Shown here piece by piece: positions 34,778-44,086 of a stretch of 64,000 nucleotides of DNA. The position numbers and the translations under genes were made by a program. Source of the DNA: Rhizorhabdus histidinilytica (lineage in GTDB: Bacteria > Pseudomonadota > Alphaproteobacteria > Sphingomonadales > Sphingomonadaceae); NCBI RefSeq assembly GCF_900167915.1, contig NZ_FUYM01000010.1:62001-126000 (forward strand), read 5' to 3'. The notes beneath the pieces were generated by a model. It had not been told where the DNA came from, searched no databases, and was given only the letters and a program-made list of their open reading frames with translations. Positions within the stretch are counted from its first letter, which is position 1. Each line of letters starts with the position of its first letter.

Positions 34778-36439
34778 TCAGAAATTTCCCATCGTTCTCG
34801 CCGCTTCGCGCAAGGCAAATTTCTGGACCTTGCCGGTAGCGGTTTTCGGAATGGTTCCGAAAACGAAATGCTTGGGGACCTTGTAACCGGCAAGGTGCTC
34901 ACGACAGAAGGCCTGCAGGAGGTCAGCCTCCGCCGTCTGGCCCGCGCGTATTTCGATGAAGGCGCAGGGCACCTCTCCCCAGCGTTCGTTCGGTGCCGCG
35001 ACCACTGCCGCCAAGCTCACGGCCGGATGCCGATGCAAAACCTCCTCGACCTCGACCGACGATATATTCTCGCCGCCGGAGATGATCACATCCTTGGATC
35101 GGTCGGTAATGCGGGCATATCCGTCGGGCTCGACGACGGCGAGGTCGCCGGTGTGAAACCAGCCACCGGCGAAAGCGGCTTCCGTCGCCCCCGGGTTCTT
35201 CAGATAACCGCTCATCGTAATGTTGCCGCGGAACATGATCTCGCCCACCGTCTCGCCGTCGGCGGGCACGGGCTCCATCGTCTCGGGATCGAGCACGCTC
35301 ATCGCGTCCTGCAACATGCTCGCGACGCCCTGTCGCGCGTTCATCCGTGCACGGCCTTCAAGCGGCAGAGCTTCCCATTCGGGTTGCTTGACGCAGATCG
35401 ACGCCGGGCCATAGACCTCTGTCAGGCCGTAGACGTGCGTAATATCGAAGCCCGCGCGCTCCGCCCCCTCGATCATCGCCGTCGGCGGGGCGGCGCCCGC
35501 CACCAGTCCTTGCACGCGCTCCTTTAGCCGCCTCTCCTGCCGCGCGGCCTCGTCTATCAGCATCGAATAGACGATCGGGGCACCACACATATGCGTGACT
35601 CCATTCCGGGCAATCAGATCCAGCACCAGCGGGGGATCCACCCTACGCAGGCAGACGTTGACGCCCGCATTGGCGGCGACCGCCCAGGGGAAACACCAGC
35701 CGTTGCAGTGGAACATCGGCAAGGTCCACAGATAGACCGGATGCGGCGGCATGCTCCATGTCACGATCTGCGACAGCGAATTGAGATAGGCGCCGCGGTG
35801 GCTGGTAACGACGCCCTTCGGATCACCGGTGGTGCCGGAGGTATAGCTGAGCGAGATCGGATCCCATTCGTTCATCGGCAATGACCAAGGCTCGGCCGGA
35901 TCGCCTTCCGAGAGGAAGTTTTCATATTCGATATCACCGATGCGCTCGCCGGGCCCTGCATAGAGCGGATCGTCGATATCGACGAGCAGGGGCTTCTTGC
36001 TCAACCGGTCCACCGCGCGGGCAGTCGTCTCGCTAAATTCGCGGTCGACCAGCACGACCTGCGCTTCGCCATGGGCAAGCTGGAAGGCGATCGCCTCGGC
36101 ATCGAGCCGAGTGTTGAGCGTGTTGAGCACCCCTCCGATCATCGGCACCGCGAAGTGCGCTTCGTACATTGCCGGGATATTCGGCGCGATGATCGCGACC
36201 GTGTCCCCCCGCCCTATTCCGCACCGCCGCAGCGCCGATGCGAGGCGACGGCAGCGTTCATGGGTCTCAGCCCATGTCCATTGCCTGTTCCCGTGGATGA
36301 CGGCGGTGCGCTTCGCATGCACCGCAGCAGCCTTGCCCAGGAAACTCGTCGGCGACAGCGGCGCGTAATTGGCCGCGCATAGTTGCAGACCCGAATGAAA
36401 AGGCGACCCCGCCCCGAACGAAATTGGCGCGCCAGTCAT
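34778..36439 (-). CDS. Acyl-CoA synthetase (class I adenylate-forming)
   Basis: 553 aa. AMP-binding P-loop SYTSGTTGDPKGVVTSHRG, motif YGLTEVYGPASIC, GWFHTGDLAV, RSKDVIISGGENISSVEVEE and the C-terminal lysine in PKTATGKVQKF. It resembles medium/long-chain acyl-CoA ligases (AlkK/dmdB-like), which activate carboxylic acids as acyl-CoA using ATP. ATG 36439 follows a GAGAGG; upstream codons belong to the promoter region with the 36569 operator. Divergent from the SDR at 36709, sharing the operator region. Confidence 0.9.
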   Translation of the reverse strand: MTGAPISFGAGSPFHSGLQLCAANYAPLSPTSFLGKAAAVHAKRTAVIHGNRQWTWAETHERCRRLASALRRCGIGRGDTVAIIAPNIPAMYEAHFAVPMIGGVLNTLNTRLDAEAIAFQLAHGEAQVVLVDREFSETTARAVDRLSKKPLLVDIDDPLYAGPGERIGDIEYENFLSEGDPAEPWSLPMNEWDPISLSYTSGTTGDPKGVVTSHRGAYLNSLSQIVTWSMPPHPVYLWTLPMFHCNGWCFPWAVAANAGVNVCLRRVDPPLVLDLIARNGVTHMCGAPIVYSMLIDEAARQERRLKERVQGLVAGAAPPTAMIEGAERAGFDITHVYGLTEVYGPASICVKQPEWEALPLEGRARMNARQGVASMLQDAMSVLDPETMEPVPADGETVGEIMFRGNITMSGYLKNPGATEAAFAGGWFHTGDLAVVEPDGYARITDRSKDVIISGGENISSVEVEEVLHRHPAVSLAAVVAAPNERWGEVPCAFIEIRAGQTAEADLLQAFCREHLAGYKVPKHFVFGTIPKTATGKVQKFALREAARTMGNF

Positions 36440-36568
36440 CGATGATACCTCTCTCCCGAAGCCGTCCGCATCAGGGCCTTCCCCCTCGCGGTGAAAGGCC
36501 GCTCGACGTGGGCAGCGATGCCTTGGACGGCAGTTCCAGCCACCATCGCCCTGTTCGCCTCTTATAAA

Positions 36569-36582
36569 ATGAAACGTTTCAT
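36569..36582. promoter_or_regulatory. LacI-type operator 1 (TGAAACGTTTCA core)
   Basis: ATGAAACGTTTCAT, a perfect 14-bp palindrome with central CG. It lies between the divergent acyl-CoA ligase and SDR genes. On the minus strand CTTGCA lies before it and TATAAG just after, so it would sit between -35 and -10 of the ligase promoter. Same core at six other promoters; predicted site of the LacI protein at 37501. Confidence 0.85.
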
Positions 36583-36708
36583 TGCAAGATCGGGGAAGGA
36601 CTGGTAGCGCGAACTCACAACGCTGCGGTCCGCAATTTTTGTCCAGTATCGTTCGACGATGGGCGGCCCGGACGTTTCCCAATAGGGTGAGGCCAAGAGG
36701 AGATGCAG

Positions 36709-37488
36709 ATGTATCTGGACAAGTTCAACTTGGCGGGCCGCAAGGCGCTTGTGACCGGCGGTGCCCGTGGCATCGGGGCGGAAATAGCCCACGCGCTCGC
36801 CGAGGCAGGGGCCGAAGTCGTCATCGTCGATATCGACGGGGCCGGTGCAGCCTCGGCGGCGGCGGCGCTGGAGGCGGGCGGGCACGCTATTCACCATCGC
36901 AGTGCCGACCTGTCGAACGCGGACACCGTGGAAGCCCTGGCGGAGGAGATCTGTCGGACGATCGGCGTGATCGACATCCTCGTCAACAATGCCGGCATCG
37001 TCATCGTCACCGATCCGCTCGAAACATCGGAGGACGACTGGAAGCGGACGATGTCGGTCAACACCGATGCGGTCTATTACTGTGCCAAGGCGTTCGGCCG
37101 CCGCATGAAGGAAAAGGGCTCGGGGTCGATCGTCAATATCGGATCGCTCGCCGGCATGGTCGCGACCCGCCCGCAGAACCCTGTCGCCTATGCGACGAGC
37201 AAGGGCGCCGTGCACATGCTCACCAAGTCGCTGGCGGCCGCCTTTGCGCCACATGGCGTCCGGGTGAACGCTGTCGCGCCCAGCTATATCGCCTCGGCCA
37301 TGATCGACCCGGAACAGGCGAGCGGCGAGTTCGCCGAATGGTATCGGGTCTGGATGGACATGACGCCGATGGCACGGCTGGGAAAACCGGAAGAAGTTGC
37401 CTCCGCGGTGCTGTTCCTCGCTAGCGACGCCGCCAGTTTCTGTACCGGTGCGATCCTGCCGGTCGACGGCGGCTATGGATCAATCTGA
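36709..37488 (+). CDS. SDR-family oxidoreductase
   Basis: 259 aa. TGGARGIGAEIAHALAEAGAEVVIVDIDG (Asp after strand 2, NAD preference), NNAGIVIVTDPLE, Ser in IGSLAGMV, Tyr-x3-Lys in YATSKGA, VDGGYGSI end. Resembles polyol or secondary-alcohol dehydrogenases. ATG 36709 is preferred over 36703 because AAGAGGAG ends just before 36703. The only plus-strand gene of the LacI-linked cluster; it converges on lacI with 12 bp between. Confidence 0.88.
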   Translation: MYLDKFNLAGRKALVTGGARGIGAEIAHALAEAGAEVVIVDIDGAGAASAAAALEAGGHAIHHRSADLSNADTVEALAEEICRTIGVIDILVNNAGIVIVTDPLETSEDDWKRTMSVNTDAVYYCAKAFGRRMKEKGSGSIVNIGSLAGMVATRPQNPVAYATSKGAVHMLTKSLAAAFAPHGVRVNAVAPSYIASAMIDPEQASGEFAEWYRVWMDMTPMARLGKPEEVASAVLFLASDAASFCTGAILPVDGGYGSI

Positions 37489-37500
37489 GCCGACGACCCG

Positions 37501-38565
37501 CTATTTCGCGGACGTCCTGCCCTTGGATCGTACGGGCGATGCGGATGGCGGCGCCCCGATCGAGGCTCGTTCGATGAAATGGGTCGGGACGATCACGTGC
37601 CGCGCCGCCGCCATGCTGTCCCCGCCGATCCGATCCAGCAGCAGGTTGGCGGCGATCCGGCCGACATTCGCGTAGTCCCAGTCGATCATCGCGATCGGCG
37701 GCGAATAGAGCTCGGCCAGTTCCGAATTGCCCGATCCGATCACCGATACGTCGCGGGGCACTTCCAGCCCGCTGGCCCGGATGGCGCGCAACACGCCCGA
37801 CAGCATGTCCATGCCGCCCGCGACGATGGCCGATGGCGGATCGGGCCGCTGCATCATCTCGGTCACGATGTCGTAGGCCGCGTCGGACAGGAAGCTCCTG
37901 GCGATCACCAGGTCCTCCTCCGGCATGAGGCCGCGATCCGCATGGGCCTCCTGGAAGCCGCGCAGGCGCTCACGCGCCGGATAGAGCCGCTGATCGCCGG
38001 TGATCAGCGCGATCCGCCGATGCCCCAGGTCCAGCAGGCGCTTCACCGCCTGATACATGCCGTCGCGATGGTCGATCATCACGGCGTCGAGCCATGACGC
38101 CTCGTTACGATCGAGCAGGACCACCGGCACGTTCAGGCCCGACAGGAACTCCCGGAACTCGCCCGAAATCGGCGAATAGGGGCCCATGATCACCCCGTCG
38201 ACGCGGCGGCGCGACAGGTTGGCGAGCAGCGCGCGCTCGCGATCCTCCCTGCCCTCGCTGTTCGAGATCAGCAGCGAGATGCCTGCGGTTGCGAGCGTAT
38301 CATGCGCCGCCCTGACGAAATCGGTCAGCAAGGGGATCGTCATGTCGCGCAGGATACAGCCGATGGTGTTGGTCGACCCCATCCGCATGCTCTGGGCGAT
38401 CGCATCGGGTGCATAGCCGATCTGCGCTATCGCCTGCTGCACCTTCTCGCGGGTCGCGGCCCGGACGGATGCATCATTGTTGACGACTTTGGACGCGGTA
38501 CCGACGGACACGTTGGCGAGGGCTGCGACATCCCGGATGGTCGGTCTGGACTGCCTCTTTGGCAC
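37501..38565 (-). CDS. LacI-family transcriptional regulator, predicted master repressor of the cluster
   Basis: 354 aa. HTH at ~10-31 (IRDVAALANVSVGTASKVVNN), hinge helix AIAQSMRMGST with Met60 where LacI has the intercalating Leu56, then a periplasmic-binding-like effector domain (TIGCILRDMTIPLLTDFVRAAHDTLA, RVDGVIMGPYSP, GHRRIALITG, DVSVIGSGNSELAELYSPPIAMI). LacI/GalR proteins bind palindromes with a central CG, exactly as in the seven TGAAACGTTTCA sites around it. It is the last gene of the operon behind the 42570 operator, so it would repress itself. The effector is probably the substrate or a pathway intermediate. Confidence 0.9.
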   Translation of the reverse strand: MPKRQSRPTIRDVAALANVSVGTASKVVNNDASVRAATREKVQQAIAQIGYAPDAIAQSMRMGSTNTIGCILRDMTIPLLTDFVRAAHDTLATAGISLLISNSEGREDRERALLANLSRRRVDGVIMGPYSPISGEFREFLSGLNVPVVLLDRNEASWLDAVMIDHRDGMYQAVKRLLDLGHRRIALITGDQRLYPARERLRGFQEAHADRGLMPEEDLVIARSFLSDAAYDIVTEMMQRPDPPSAIVAGGMDMLSGVLRAIRASGLEVPRDVSVIGSGNSELAELYSPPIAMIDWDYANVGRIAANLLLDRIGGDSMAAARHVIVPTHFIERASIGAPPSASPVRSKGRTSAK

Positions 38566-38586
38566 CGCGTCGTCGCCCCCAATGCC

Positions 38587-39486
38587 CTACCGAGGCGCGC
38601 CGCCCCCCATGTCCAGAAGCTCCGGCCGCTGCACGAGCGAATATCCGTCTCCGTTCCGGGCAATATGGCCAAATCCGGGGAAATGCAAATGCGCGCCCGC
38701 AACGACAAGCCCCTCCGCGATCACCTTCTCGATGATGATGCGGCGCGACGCAGCGGCATCCTCGGGGGTCCAGTCGAACAGGACCGTGACATCCGGAAAG
38801 GGCAGTTGCACCTCCTGCACATGGACGGTGTCGCCCCAGGCGAGGACGGCGCCCGGGCCCGATCCGATCTGATAGGCGGTGTGGCCCGGCGTGTGGCCGT
38901 GGCACGGGACGGCGACGATGCCGGGCAGGATCTCCCCATCGGTGAAGGTGCGGACGCGGCCAGCCTCGATATAGGGCGTAAGTTGACGTCGCCCCATCTC
39001 GAAATAGCGGCGCCGCGCCCGTTCGTCCGCGACCGACATCTCGGCGTCGTCGAACCAGTGGCTCAGCTCCTTTTCGTGGAGCAGTATCTCCGCGTTGGGG
39101 AAGAGACGCGCATTCGTCTGGAGGTCGATCAGACCGTTACTATGGTCAGGATGGACATGGGTCAGCATGATCGCCTCGACGTCGGCCGGGTCGATACCGG
39201 CCGAGGCGAGGCTCTCGAACAGGCGGCCACAGGTCGGCCCCATCGTGTCGCCCGATCCGGTGTCGATGAGGAACAGCCTGCCGCCGCTCCGGATCGCATA
39301 GGCGTTTACCGAGGCGCGCGGCGGTCCGTCGCGGTGGCCGAGCTTCAGCAGCAGGTCGATATTCTCATCCGAGATATCCCGCAGGAATTTGAAGTCCGGA
39401 TCGAGATAGCCGTCGGTCAGCGGCGTCACGACGATATCGCCGACCCTGAGGTCGAAGCTGAACGTCAGGGGCTGTATCGGGATCAT
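38587..39486 (-). CDS. MBL-fold metallo-hydrolase
   Basis: 299 aa. The metallo-beta-lactamase motif THVHPDHSNGL supplies the metal ligands, with later His in PCHGHTPGHTAY and Asp in WGDTVH. Related to the AHL-lactonase/glyoxalase II-like group; candidate activities are lactone or thioester hydrolysis. The protein lacks an obvious signal peptide. ATG 39486 has GGAGGATC upstream. Between the HMGL-like lyase and lacI in the same operon. Confidence 0.88.
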   Translation of the reverse strand: MIPIQPLTFSFDLRVGDIVVTPLTDGYLDPDFKFLRDISDENIDLLLKLGHRDGPPRASVNAYAIRSGGRLFLIDTGSGDTMGPTCGRLFESLASAGIDPADVEAIMLTHVHPDHSNGLIDLQTNARLFPNAEILLHEKELSHWFDDAEMSVADERARRRYFEMGRRQLTPYIEAGRVRTFTDGEILPGIVAVPCHGHTPGHTAYQIGSGPGAVLAWGDTVHVQEVQLPFPDVTVLFDWTPEDAAASRRIIIEKVIAEGLVVAGAHLHFPGFGHIARNGDGYSLVQRPELLDMGGGAPR

Positions 39487-39550
39487 GCTCGATCCTCCTC
39501 TCCATCGGGTCGCATAGCGCATCTCCAAGCGAAATGGCGCTTCTCGTCTC

Positions 39551-40459
39551 CTATCGCCGGGGCAGGCCCGCCACGCCCACCCCTCTCGCAAATTGTTCGC
39601 CCGGAAGCCACCGTTCGACCTCCTGCCGCAGCGCCATCAACGCCTCCAGGTCGATGCCGGTGTCGAGGCCGAGACGCTCCAGCAGGAACGCCGTCCCTTC
39701 GGTGTCGACATTGCCCGAAGCCGACGGCGCGAAGGGACAGCCGCCGATGCCCGCCAGCGACGCATCGAAGGAGCGCACGCCGACATCGACGGCGGCAAGG
39801 ATATTGGCGAGGCCCAGACCCCGCGTGTCGTGGAAATGGCAGGCGACGGGCAGCGGCGCCACCTCGTCCATCACCGCCTTCACCAGCCGGCGGACCTGCG
39901 CCGGATCGCCATAGCCCACCGTGTCGGCGACATTGATCCCGTCCGCGCCCGCCTCCGCCAGCCGCGCCGCGATCTCCACCACGCGCCGCTCGGGCACCTC
40001 GCCCTGGATGGTGCAACCAAATGCGGTCGCAATGCCCGATCCGATCCAGGCCTTCTTTCCGGGCATAGTATCGCGATGCTCGATGATCCGCCGGAACTCG
40101 TCGAGCGACTCCTCGGTCGTCCGCCGGACATTGGCGCGATTGTGCGCCTCGCTCGCCGACATCACGAAATAGAGCGACGTCAGCCCGGCCTCCAGCGCGA
40201 GCTGCGCGCCTTTGAGATTGGGAACCAGCGCCGCCGGGCGGCATCCCTCGATCAGGATCGCGCGCCGCGCCACATCGGCCGCATCGGCAAATTGCGGGGC
40301 GAGCTTCGGCGACACGAACGAGGTCACCTCGATGTCGACCAGGCCGGCGGCCACCTCCCGCCGGCACCATTCCAGCTTCTGCTCTGTCGACAGGATCGTC
40401 GCGGTCATCTGCAGCCCGTCGCGGGGGCCGACCTCACGGAGCTGGACGGTTTCGCTCAT
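39551..40459 (-). CDS. Hydroxymethylglutaryl-CoA lyase-family protein
   Basis: 302 aa. HMGL/DRE-TIM motifs: LREVGPRDGLQ at the N-terminus, EVTSFVSPKLAPQFADA, His-x-His in CHFHDTRGLGLAN, and the catalytic Cys loop GIGGCPFAPSASGNVDTE. Known members split 3-hydroxy-3-methylglutaryl-CoA into acetyl-CoA and acetoacetate; relatives cleave other 3-hydroxy-3-methyl-acyl-CoAs. Its place after the CoA-transferase and enoyl-CoA hydratase fits a final retro-Claisen-type cleavage of a branched intermediate. Full length. Confidence 0.9.
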   Translation of the reverse strand: MSETVQLREVGPRDGLQMTATILSTEQKLEWCRREVAAGLVDIEVTSFVSPKLAPQFADAADVARRAILIEGCRPAALVPNLKGAQLALEAGLTSLYFVMSASEAHNRANVRRTTEESLDEFRRIIEHRDTMPGKKAWIGSGIATAFGCTIQGEVPERRVVEIAARLAEAGADGINVADTVGYGDPAQVRRLVKAVMDEVAPLPVACHFHDTRGLGLANILAAVDVGVRSFDASLAGIGGCPFAPSASGNVDTEGTAFLLERLGLDTGIDLEALMALRQEVERWLPGEQFARGVGVAGLPRR

Positions 40460-40474
40460 CCCACAGACTCCATC

Positions 40475-41263
40475 TCACAGGCCCCGAAAGGCCGGCCGGC
40501 GCTTCTCGTTGAAGGCCAGCACGCCCTCGCGTCGATCTTCGGTCGGGACGCAGCGATTATAGGCTTCGATCTCGAAGGCGAGACCATCCCAGATCGACAT
40601 CTGGATGCCTCGCCCCACGGCCTGCTTCGCCTGGCGTACCGCAATCGGCGCGTTGCCGGCGATCCGCCGCCCGGTCTCCATCGCCAGCGTAAGCAGTTCG
40701 CCCGCCTCGGCGATGCGGTTAACGAAGCCCCAGGCCTGCGCCTCTTCGGCCGAGAAGGGCTGGCCCGTCAGGATCACTTCCTTCGCGCGACGTTCGCCGA
40801 TTGCGCGGGCGAGGTTCTGGGTTCCCCCGGCACCGGGGATCAGGCCCAGCGTCACTTCGGTCAGCGCGAAGCGGGCATGGCGCGCCGCATAGATGAAGTC
40901 CGCAGCCGCCGCGATCTCGCAGCCGCCGGCAAAGGCCGCCCCGTTCACCGCCGCGATCACCGGCACCGGGCAGGCCAGGATGGCGCGGATCAGCCGTTCG
41001 AAGACGAGGTGCTGCGCCTGCCACTGGGCATCGCTCATGCCCTTGCGTTCCTTGAGGTCGCCGCCCGCGCAGAAGGCCTTCTCGCCCCGGCCCGTCAGGA
41101 CGATGCAGCGCGCCGCCCCGGGGATGAGCGAGAAGCGCTCGAAGACCTCGAGCAGTTCGCGGCCCATTACCGTATTGGTGGCGTTAGCGGCTTCGGGACG
41201 ATCGAGCGTGACGAGCAGCAGCCCGTCATCATGCTCTTCGACGGCAATCGCCTCATAGGTCAT
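40475..41263 (-). CDS. Enoyl-CoA hydratase/isomerase (canonical crotonase)
   Basis: 262 aa. Oxyanion loop GEKAFCAGGDLKE and second loop NGAAFAGGCEIAAAADF, with both catalytic glutamates present (GGCE and FALTEVTLGLIPGAGGTQ). Hydrates 2-enoyl-CoA to 3-hydroxyacyl-CoA in the cytoplasm. The start overlaps the CoA-transferase stop by four bases (ATGA). Middle step of the CoA route. Contrast the crotonase at 61678, which lacks both Glu. Confidence 0.9.
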   Translation of the reverse strand: MTYEAIAVEEHDDGLLLVTLDRPEAANATNTVMGRELLEVFERFSLIPGAARCIVLTGRGEKAFCAGGDLKERKGMSDAQWQAQHLVFERLIRAILACPVPVIAAVNGAAFAGGCEIAAAADFIYAARHARFALTEVTLGLIPGAGGTQNLARAIGERRAKEVILTGQPFSAEEAQAWGFVNRIAEAGELLTLAMETGRRIAGNAPIAVRQAKQAVGRGIQMSIWDGLAFEIEAYNRCVPTEDRREGVLAFNEKRRPAFRGL

Positions 41264-42417
41264 CCGACTGCTCCCCCGTCGGTCGAAAGGAGCCGGTCAT
41301 GCTCCCCCAGCCCTGGCGCGGGGGCAGTCGCGCGGGGGCGCACGCCATCGAAACTGATCGGTATCCCCGCCAGGTCGAGCGTGTCGCCATCGCACGTGCC
41401 GAGCATGCCCAGCGCCAGCGTCTGCGGATGCCCGGCGACCTGGTCCACGGTCAGGAGCGGCGCGTTCGGCACCCCGGCCGCGTCCAGCAAGGTTCCGAGC
41501 TGCTGACCGCTATAACCTCTGATCGCCTCGGCGATGACGGGAACCAGCCGGTCGCGGTTGACCACCCGGCCGGCGTTTGTCGCATAGTCCGGATCGCGGG
41601 CTTCCGCCGGCAGATCGAGCGCGACCATCAGCTTCCGGAACAGATTGTCGTTGCCCGCGGCCACCATGATCCAGCTGTCGGACGTCTCGAACGCCTCGTA
41701 GGGCACGATCTCGGCGGTTCCGGAGCCGTGCGGCCGCCGCGTCTCGCCCGAAGCCGCGAAGCCGGCGAGCGGCACCGTCATCCAGGCGAGGCCCGTCTCG
41801 TAGAGCGAGGTCGAGACGCGCCGCCCCTCGCCCGACCGCTGGCGTTCGATGAGCGCGGCGAGCGTGCCGATGACGGTCCACATGCCCGAGCCCATGTCGA
41901 CCAGCGAAACGCCGACCCGCACCGGCGGCCTGTCGCCGCCTTCGCCGGTCACGCTCATGATGCCGGTGCTCGCCTGGACGAGCGGGTCATATCCTGGCTT
42001 GTTACGCAGCGGGCCCGTCGCACCGAAGGCGCCGATGTCGCACCAGATCAGCGAAGGCTTCTCCTTGCGCAGGCGCTCACAGGTGAGGTCGAAGCGCTCG
42101 AGGATGCCCGGCCGCAGATTCTGGATGACCACATCCGCTTCAGCGAGGATGAAGTCGGTCAGGCGCGCGACGTCCTGCTGGTCGGTGAAATCGATGCCGA
42201 TCCCTTCCTTGCCGCGGTTCAGCGAATGGAAGGAACTCGACGTATCGCCCCAGAAGGGCGGGCCCCATCCGCGTGCATAATCCCCGCCCTTCGGGTTCTC
42301 CACCTTGACGACGCGCGCGCCGAGGTCGGCGAGGATGAGTCCCGCATAAGGCGCCGCCACGCTGTGGCCGAGCTCGACCACGGTCACGTCCCGAAGCGGC
42401 TTCGTACCGTCCGTCAT
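41260..42417 (-). CDS. CaiB/BaiF-type family III CoA-transferase
   Basis: 385 aa. Family III features: LRDVTVVELGHSVAAPYAGLILADLGARVVKVENPKGGDYAR, LNRGKEGIGIDF, and the catalytic Asp in GVSLVDMGSGMW. It moves CoA between carboxylic acids, commonly from succinyl- or acetyl-CoA. First main gene of the operon behind operator 2; GGTGATC lies seven bases before the ATG. A 36-codon upstream frame ends in an ATGA overlap with its start. Confidence 0.9.
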   Translation of the reverse strand: MTDGTKPLRDVTVVELGHSVAAPYAGLILADLGARVVKVENPKGGDYARGWGPPFWGDTSSSFHSLNRGKEGIGIDFTDQQDVARLTDFILAEADVVIQNLRPGILERFDLTCERLRKEKPSLIWCDIGAFGATGPLRNKPGYDPLVQASTGIMSVTGEGGDRPPVRVGVSLVDMGSGMWTVIGTLAALIERQRSGEGRRVSTSLYETGLAWMTVPLAGFAASGETRRPHGSGTAEIVPYEAFETSDSWIMVAAGNDNLFRKLMVALDLPAEARDPDYATNAGRVVNRDRLVPVIAEAIRGYSGQQLGTLLDAAGVPNAPLLTVDQVAGHPQTLALGMLGTCDGDTLDLAGIPISFDGVRPRATAPAPGLGEHDRLLSTDGGAVG

Positions 42418-42524
42418 GCCGCGATCACCATCATGCCCGAAAGCGGCCGGCGCCGACCGACGGCGTCGGGCGTCCGGATGATCCCGGCTAGTGTAACCGT
42501 AAGGTCGCGTGGCGCCCCGATCAT
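42414..42524 (-). CDS. Small upstream ORF, possible leader peptide
   Basis: 36 codons from ATG 42524 with a good AGGAG six bases upstream. It begins MIGAPRDLTVTLAGIIRT and ends in TGA overlapping the CoA-transferase ATG. It is the first start codon after operator 2 (42570). No known family. Could be a coupling leader or a chance frame; no hallmarks of an attenuator such as a codon run or strong hairpins. Confidence 0.35.
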   Translation of the reverse strand: MIGAPRDLTVTLAGIIRTPDAVGRRRPLSGMMVIAA

Positions 42525-42569
42525 GACGACTCCTGTAATTTCCGTGCAGGCGCGGATCGCGCCATCATG

Positions 42570-42583
42570 TTGAAACGTTTCAT
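42570..42583. promoter_or_regulatory. LacI-type operator 2
   Basis: TTGAAACGTTTCAT contains the perfect TGAAACGTTTCA core. It lies upstream of the CoA-transferase operon (41260-42417 down to lacI at 37501). On the minus strand TTGCCC lies 6 bases before the core, a possible -35. Confidence 0.85.
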
Positions 42584-42618
42584 ATTTTGGGCAAGAATCG
42601 GAGTGCGGCCATACCGCG

Positions 42619-43476
42619 CTACGCCTCGGCCCGGATAACGTTGCGGAGCGTCCCGATGGCTTCGATTTCCACCTCGCAGACATCGCCATCCTTCATCCAC
42701 AAAGGAGGCTTGCGGGCGAGGCCGACACCCGACGGGGTGCCGGTCGCGATGACGTCGCCGGGCTGTAGTTCCACCGCTTCGCTGAGCGTCGCGATCAGCC
42801 GCGGCACACCGAAGATCAGTTCGGCGGTCGACGAGGACTGGACCTCCTCGCCATTCAGGCGCGTGCGGATCGCCAGACCCGACGCCCCCGCCGGAAGCGC
42901 GTCCGCCGTCACCAGTGCCGGACCGAGCGATCCGGAGCGATCGAAATTCTTGCCGATCGTCCATTGCGGGGTGCGCAGCTGATAGTCGCGGATGCTGCCG
43001 TCGTTGAAACAACTATAGCCCGCGACGTGGTCCAGCGCGTCGCCGATGGCGATGTGCCGCCCGGGCTTGCCGATGACGACCGCCAGCTCGGCTTCGAAGT
43101 CGAGATGGGATGAGACCCTGGGAAGGATGATCGGCGCCTCCGGGCCGACGATCGACGACCCGAAGCGCGAGAATATCGTCGGCTGCTCGGGGATCGCCTG
43201 TCCGGTTTCCCTGGCATGATCGGCATAGTTGAGGCCGATGCAGAAGATCCTGCCCGGATTGAACGGCAACAGCCATTCCACCGCCGACGGGTCGATCCGG
43301 GCGCCCTGCTTGCGCAGCACTTCCCCGGCATCGCGCAGCGCCGCTTCCCCGCCCCGGAGCAGCCGGTCGATCGCGCCGGGAAAAGCGGCATCGCCCTCGG
43401 CCAGGCCGAGATACTCGCCCTGCACGTCCAGCGCGACACCGACACCGCCCGCCGCCCGATAGGAAAGGAACTTCAT
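42619..43476 (-). CDS. Fumarylacetoacetate hydrolase-family protein
   Basis: 285 aa. Metal-binding and catalytic features of FAH are present: IFCIGLNYADHARETGQ, SHLDFEAELAVVIGKPGRHI, DGSIRDYQLRTPQWTIGKNFD and IATGTPSGVGL. It resembles the 2-hydroxyhepta-diene-dioate isomerase/acylpyruvase-like group. Could hydrolyse or decarboxylate a 3-oxo intermediate. Second gene behind operator 3, 122 bp after the NTF2-like gene. Distinct from the FAH at 25958, with which it shares only family motifs. Confidence 0.9.
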   Translation of the reverse strand: MKFLSYRAAGGVGVALDVQGEYLGLAEGDAAFPGAIDRLLRGGEAALRDAGEVLRKQGARIDPSAVEWLLPFNPGRIFCIGLNYADHARETGQAIPEQPTIFSRFGSSIVGPEAPIILPRVSSHLDFEAELAVVIGKPGRHIAIGDALDHVAGYSCFNDGSIRDYQLRTPQWTIGKNFDRSGSLGPALVTADALPAGASGLAIRTRLNGEEVQSSSTAELIFGVPRLIATLSEAVELQPGDVIATGTPSGVGLARKPPLWMKDGDVCEVEIEAIGTLRNVIRAEA

Positions 43477-43598
43477 GACCTGCTATTCCTCTTGGCCTGA
43501 CAGTGACCGGCCCTTGCCATCGGCACGGTCAAGTCGCCCCTGTCACGAACCGTCACGGTCGACCCGCGCACCGATATCAGCGCCGTCAGGCGGCCCTT

Positions 43599-44024
43599 TC
43601 ACTCATATTCGGGACGGCGCCTCATGTCGGTGCCGAACAGAGCGACTTCGAGTTGGACCGTGTCGAGATACTCGATGATCTCGGCATAGCCGTCGCCTTC
43701 GACGCGGAAATAATAGCCGTAATAGGGCTGCTCATAGACGCCGTAGATGCCCTCGCCCTTGCCCGCCGCGCGCAGGAAGGCCTGATCGCCGTCGACCAGG
43801 ACATGCGAGAACTCGATCGTCGGCCGCTCCTTGTAATTCGCCAACAGCGGCGCGAGGCGGTTGAACACATCCTCGCGGTTGAAGAACACGCCCGATGCCG
43901 GGGTCTTGCCGATCATGATGAAACGGCCGTCCGGGTTGAGCTTGCCGTAGACGTTCTCGTAGGTTTGCGCCTTCACATTATCGATGAAGAACTGGACCAG
44001 TTCTCGCGTCTTCTCTTCCGACAT
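43599..44024 (-). CDS. SnoaL/NTF2-like family protein
   Basis: 141 aa. Cone-shaped NTF2 fold suggested by length and pattern: EKTRELVQFFIDNVKAQTYENV, GRFIMIGKTPASGVFFNREDVFNRL, ADGDQAFLRAAGKGEG-like strands and YYGYYFRVEGDGYAEIIEYLDTVQLE. Such proteins are small cyclases, isomerases or dehydratases, or binding proteins, in polyketide and steroid metabolism. GAGGAAG precedes ATG 44024. Directly behind operator 3 and a good promoter. Confidence 0.8.
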   Translation of the reverse strand: MSEEKTRELVQFFIDNVKAQTYENVYGKLNPDGRFIMIGKTPASGVFFNREDVFNRLAPLLANYKERPTIEFSHVLVDGDQAFLRAAGKGEGIYGVYEQPYYGYYFRVEGDGYAEIIEYLDTVQLEVALFGTDMRRRPEYE

Positions 44025-44086
44025 CAGCCTGCTTCCTCTCTTCTCTCTCTCGCGGGGCGATCCTGTGTTTAAAGCCTTCATATCCA

